Source: Heterodera schachtii (Eukaryota; Nematoda; Chromadorea; Rhabditida; Heteroderidae). Taken from it: 64,000 nucleotides of DNA. Under the pieces are notes generated by a model that was not told where the DNA came from, did no database searches, and saw only the letters and a list, made by a program, of their open reading frames with translations. Shown in pieces: positions 61,005 to 64,000 of the stretch. Each line of letters starts with the position of its first letter. Within the stretch, counting starts at the first letter, position 1. The translations under genes and the position numbers were made by a program. The stretch covers positions 898,494 to 962,493 of the forward strand of contig SIJG01000051.1 in the NCBI GenBank assembly GCA_023374025.1, read 5' to 3'.

Positions 61005-61686
61005 TTATTCATTGAAATCTTCCAAAATTTCTTCTCCAAATTGTTTCTTCCAATTTGAAATGCTTTTTCTCACAATTTTCAATGTTTTTGCAATTTCCCT
61101 TTCACTCTTTTCTGGGTTTTGTCTTTTTATTTGCCAATAAATTTTCATTTTTTCCTTTTTTTCTTTTTCCGTTATTCCTTTGCAGAGAATGCCAAATTGT
61201 TTCTTCCAATTAATAATTGTTCCATAGCAAACTCCGATTTTCTTGCAAATTTCGGCATAATTTTTGTTGCCATTCTTTTTTTGTATATTTTCTTTTTTGT
61301 TTAAATTCATTGTTTATTTCAATGAATTTTTGCACAATTTCAAGTTTTTCTTCATCAGTTTTTGATTTGTGACTTTTCTGTTGGTTAAGCCCTAATTCTT
61401 TAATCCATTTATAAATTTTCGTTCGATTTGTCCCCAATTTTTTAGATATTTTTACTTCAATTTTACTCCATTCTTTTGTTGAGTGTTTTCTTCCTTTTTG
61501 ATTAATTTTTTCTTTTATTTTATAATATTTTTGAATTGTTTCTCTTTTTTCTTCCAAATTTTCTTCTTTTTCTTCCCATTTTTCTCCAAATATTTCGTCA
61601 AATGACTTTTGCTGCGACATTTTCTTTTCTGATTCAATTTTGACAATTAAAAACATAATTAAAAATAATAGAGGGAATAATTTCAT
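61005..61686 (-). pseudogene. HTH-family copy, diverged, with one A-run frameshift
   Basis: MKLFPLLFLIMFLIVKIE, KSFDEIFGEKWEEKEENLEE, repeat 1 (ends KWIKELGLN) and repeat 2 up to KKEWQQK are in one frame. An extra A in CAACAAAAATTATGCC (about 61260) shifts it. The next frame completes repeat 2 (ends NWKKQFGIL) and repeat 3 of the LKI type (KTLKIVRKSISNWKKQFGEE) and ends ILEDFNE at 61005. The most divergent near-complete member, useful for rooting the family. Confidence 0.7.
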
Positions 61687-62576
61687 TTTTGTCGGCTCAA
61701 AATGGTTTTTTGAATTGTTTTAATTTGCAATATATTTTTTGGGGCGTATAAATGAATAAAAATGAATCTGATTAAAAATTTATATGAAAACATAACTCTA
61801 CTGATTTAACGTAATAATAAAAAAATCCTACTCAATTGCAAATAAAATAATAAACATTTCGTTAATAATTTTTTCAACTGCCAAAAATCATTTTCAATTT
61901 GTAAAATAATGATTCATTAAATTCTATTCTACATGCTATTATGGAGAAATTAAAAACTGATAAATATGGAAATTTGTAAATTCTTTTTACCTGAAAAAAT
62001 ATTATGATTCAAAAGCAAAATTTATAAAAAACATACACATTTTTATTGGGTTTTTATGATTATTTTTTAATTTTTGGGAATTTAAAGCTTTTGCATAAGT
62101 TTATTCTTTACCTCCCATTTTTGCAAAAATCTTTCAAATTTTAAAATGAATTCCTACGAAATTTTCAAAATTTAACTCTTAATTTTTCCCAGGGTCTCAT
62201 TAACTCTAATCAATTTGTGATCACTGGTCGATGTTGTTGTGCATGCATAGTGAGAATATTATTCTATGATCGCTGGAAAGATGAAAAATCAAATCTTATA
62301 TAAAACAAATTATGATTCTTGAGGCTGATCCAAAAAATCGTGCCAATGCGCAAATTATTTTATTACCAATTAATTTGATTGTTTTTTTTTTCGGCATTTG
62401 TACTCAAAATCTAGGTCCAGGTCAATTTGGAAATCCAGGTCCAGGTCCAGGCTTTATTCAAATACCGGTCTTTAATTGAAACTTTAAAAAACTATTTGGG
62501 TGCATTCAGAGGGTTTTGGGTGGTATAGTATGGAATTTTTCCTAATTTGTTTGGACTTATTTTTCGCCTCCCAACG
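61687..62576. other. AT-rich DNA; no gene
   Basis: 62405-62465 has CAGGTCCAGG iterations like the end of the dispersed ~600-bp repeat. No frame, RNA or element is supported in the rest. Confidence 0.4.
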
Positions 62577-62720
62577 ATTTGTGAGGGTATAAAAGCTCGG
62601 CCCATTTTCATTCTCAACCGATAAGAAATTTCAAATTTGGCTGAATAAATTTTGCAAATTTTCAAGATTTTTTATGCTTTTTCTCACAATCGTTTGGCAG
62701 CAAACAAAATTGATCGAAGC
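62577..62720 (+). mobile_element. LTR fragment related to the BEL/Pao element promoter
   Basis: TTGTGAGGGTATAAAAGCTC, then GGCCCATTTTCATTCTC, closely matches the minus strand at 3090-3125 around its TATA box (here TATAAAAG 62588-62595). It continues with a possible poly-A signal (GAATAAA) and, after TTTTCTCACA, with TTTGGCAGCAAAC, which could be a primer-binding site. No gag follows; the iterated-end MITE starts at about 62790. Confidence 0.45.
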
Positions 62721-62789
62721 GATTGTAAAGTTGGTCCTCTGGCACCGATCAGACAGCTAAAATGAAAAATTCTCAATTTTTAAAAAATC

Positions 62790-63300
62790 AAGAAATGTCC
62801 CGACATTTGCGCCACGGACATTACGTCTCGGACATTTGAGCCCCAGACATTTGCGCCAATGTCCAAAATCGGACTCAAACTAAAATTTTTTCACGTCTTA
62901 GTTGCTTAAACAGCATTAATTATTAAAACATTGTCTTATAATTGATTAGGAGCATTAATTCTGGTTTTTTCAAAAATTTATTGATTATCAAATTATCAGA
63001 CACAATCACTTTTTGTCGCTTATTTATAGCTGTTTAGACTTTCAGGGATTGAATAAATTTTAAGTTTGAACCGATTTTGGAAATAGGCGCAAATGTCTGG
63101 GGCTCAAATGTCCGAGTCGTAATGTCCGGGGCGCAAATGTCTGGACACGCGTGAAAAAAGCTTTCGAATTGTGAAAAGATGAAAAGCAAATGTCAAAAAA
63201 GTACAAACAAAAAACAAAACAATTCTTCATTCCTTTTTTTGTCCTTTGGCATTCGCTGGAAAATTTGGCGAATTGTGCCATTTTTTTTGCTACAAATTTG
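62790..63300. mobile_element. MITE with iterated TTTGCGCC-type ends, copy 4
   Basis: Left units (CGACATTTGCGCCACGGAC, CAGACATTTGCGCC), full core and right units (GCGCAAATGTCTGGGGCTC, GGGGCGCAAATGTCTGG), then the right outer arm to GCGAATTGTGCC. The left outer arm is missing; the element joins the LTR fragment there. Confidence 0.6.
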
Positions 63301-63339
63301 CAAATGTTTCAATTTCCTGATTGGCTATTTTAAAACCTG

Positions 63340-63510
63340 TAAATTTTAATCACACACTTTCGGATTTTCATTTTACATATTTTCCAAAAAAAAAATTAAT
63401 TATTTTCCTTTTTTTTATTAATCAATAGAGTAGAAAAAAAGAAATTATTTAATATAAAAAAATTTCTTTTAAATAAATGTTCAGTAGGGAAGAATATATC
63501 ATCTTTTTTT
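63340..63510 (+). promoter_or_regulatory. Orphan HTH-family upstream region
   Basis: CACACTTTCGGATTTTCATT, A-run, TCAATAGAGTAGAAAAAAA and AATGTTCAGTAGGGAAGAA match the far upstream flank. It stops before the conserved box and no coding part follows. Confidence 0.45.
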
Positions 63511-64000
63511 TATGAAAATTGACAAATTTAATTTGATTTAAATGATGAAAATGTGAAAAGCAAAGTTGGAAAAAAGTAATACAAAAAAAAAAATTAATTC
63601 TTTTTTTGGTGGCCGAACGTTTCGTCACTAAATAAAATAGAAAAATTAAATTTTTTAAAAAATATCCTTTTTTATAATTAATTTCTGATTCGTATGCCGA
63701 TTTGTCTGTAATAGATTTTTTCTAGTAGAAATTTTCAAAGTATTTTTTTCATATTTTTTAACATTCACATTGGCCTCATTTACACTCAAAAGCTTGTCAC
63801 CCCGAGAATTTCTTCAAAATTTAACCAAAATATAGGGGTTTCAGAAGAAAGACATATAAGTTTTTTCTAAAAAATTTTCTATATAAGGCTAAAAAAATTT
63901 TTAAAAATTTAGAAAAAATATGGCAATTAAGCATAAATTAACCATTTTTTAATGGTTAATTACACATCATTTAAGACAGTCAGATATAAAATTTAAATAT
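63511..64000. repeat. AT-rich end; repeat shared with 55605-55740
   Basis: 63870-64000 (TTTTCTATATAAGGCTAAAA, TGGCAATTAAGCATAAATTAA, CAGATATAAAATTTAAAT) repeats 55605-55740. 63511-63869 shows nothing recognised. Confidence 0.45.

Overview
The window is AT-rich eukaryotic (metazoan) DNA, most probably nematode. On the minus strand at 538-559 all 22 bases equal the nematode spliced leader SL1 as I remember it. There is also an intact BEL/Pao-type gag, a superfamily known from animals, and a wrecked FLYWCH/Mutator-like transposase. The low GC and the numerous small secreted Lys-rich proteins would suit a root-knot or other tylenchid nematode, but that placement is inference.

Layout. 1-367: the last exons of a spliced plus-strand gene of unknown function. 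368-3322: a BEL/Pao-like element on the minus strand with a 475-aa gag and no pol. 3.5-13.96 kb: scattered copies of one intronless gene family, interspersed with short non-autonomous transposons. 13.96-18.57 kb: a composite insertion made of hairpin-rich minisatellites and a 2.1-kb polypyrimidine tract; it seems to split a gene-family copy. 20.1-21.4 kb: a 162-bp tandem array. 24.8-33.8 kb: a 9-kb satellite with higher-order structure that ends inside another family copy. 33.8-47.7 kb: the densest part of the gene family, with MULE-, hAT- and tRNA-derived insertions. 47.7-50.4 kb: AT-rich DNA with nothing recognisable. 50.4-55 kb: a FLYWCH-MULE pseudogene joined in frame to a NADAR-domain fragment, then three foldback elements. 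55-64 kb: more gene-family copies, MITEs and an LTR fragment.

The dominant biological signal is the gene family, with about 25 loci counting fragments. The best copy is 44896-45579 (minus, 227 aa). Its products start with a signal peptide, then carry a conserved SFDEIFGEKWEE-like motif and three successive Lys-rich helix-turn-helix repeats resembling the DNA-binding ends of transposases or homeodomain-like proteins. A secreted but DNA-binding-like architecture in a multicopy, fast-decaying family could mean secreted proteins that act in a foreign nucleus (effector-like); this is a hypothesis. Copies share 5' and 3' flanks, including an upstream box resembling TTCATGTGAATAAAAAG about 70-100 bases before the ATG, so whole gene-plus-flank blocks were duplicated in both orientations. 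Most copies are broken, often by one-base changes in A runs, by deletions, or by transposon or satellite insertion.

No CRISPR, operon or bacterial feature is present. Coordinates of repeats and relics were read by eye and may be off by several bases.
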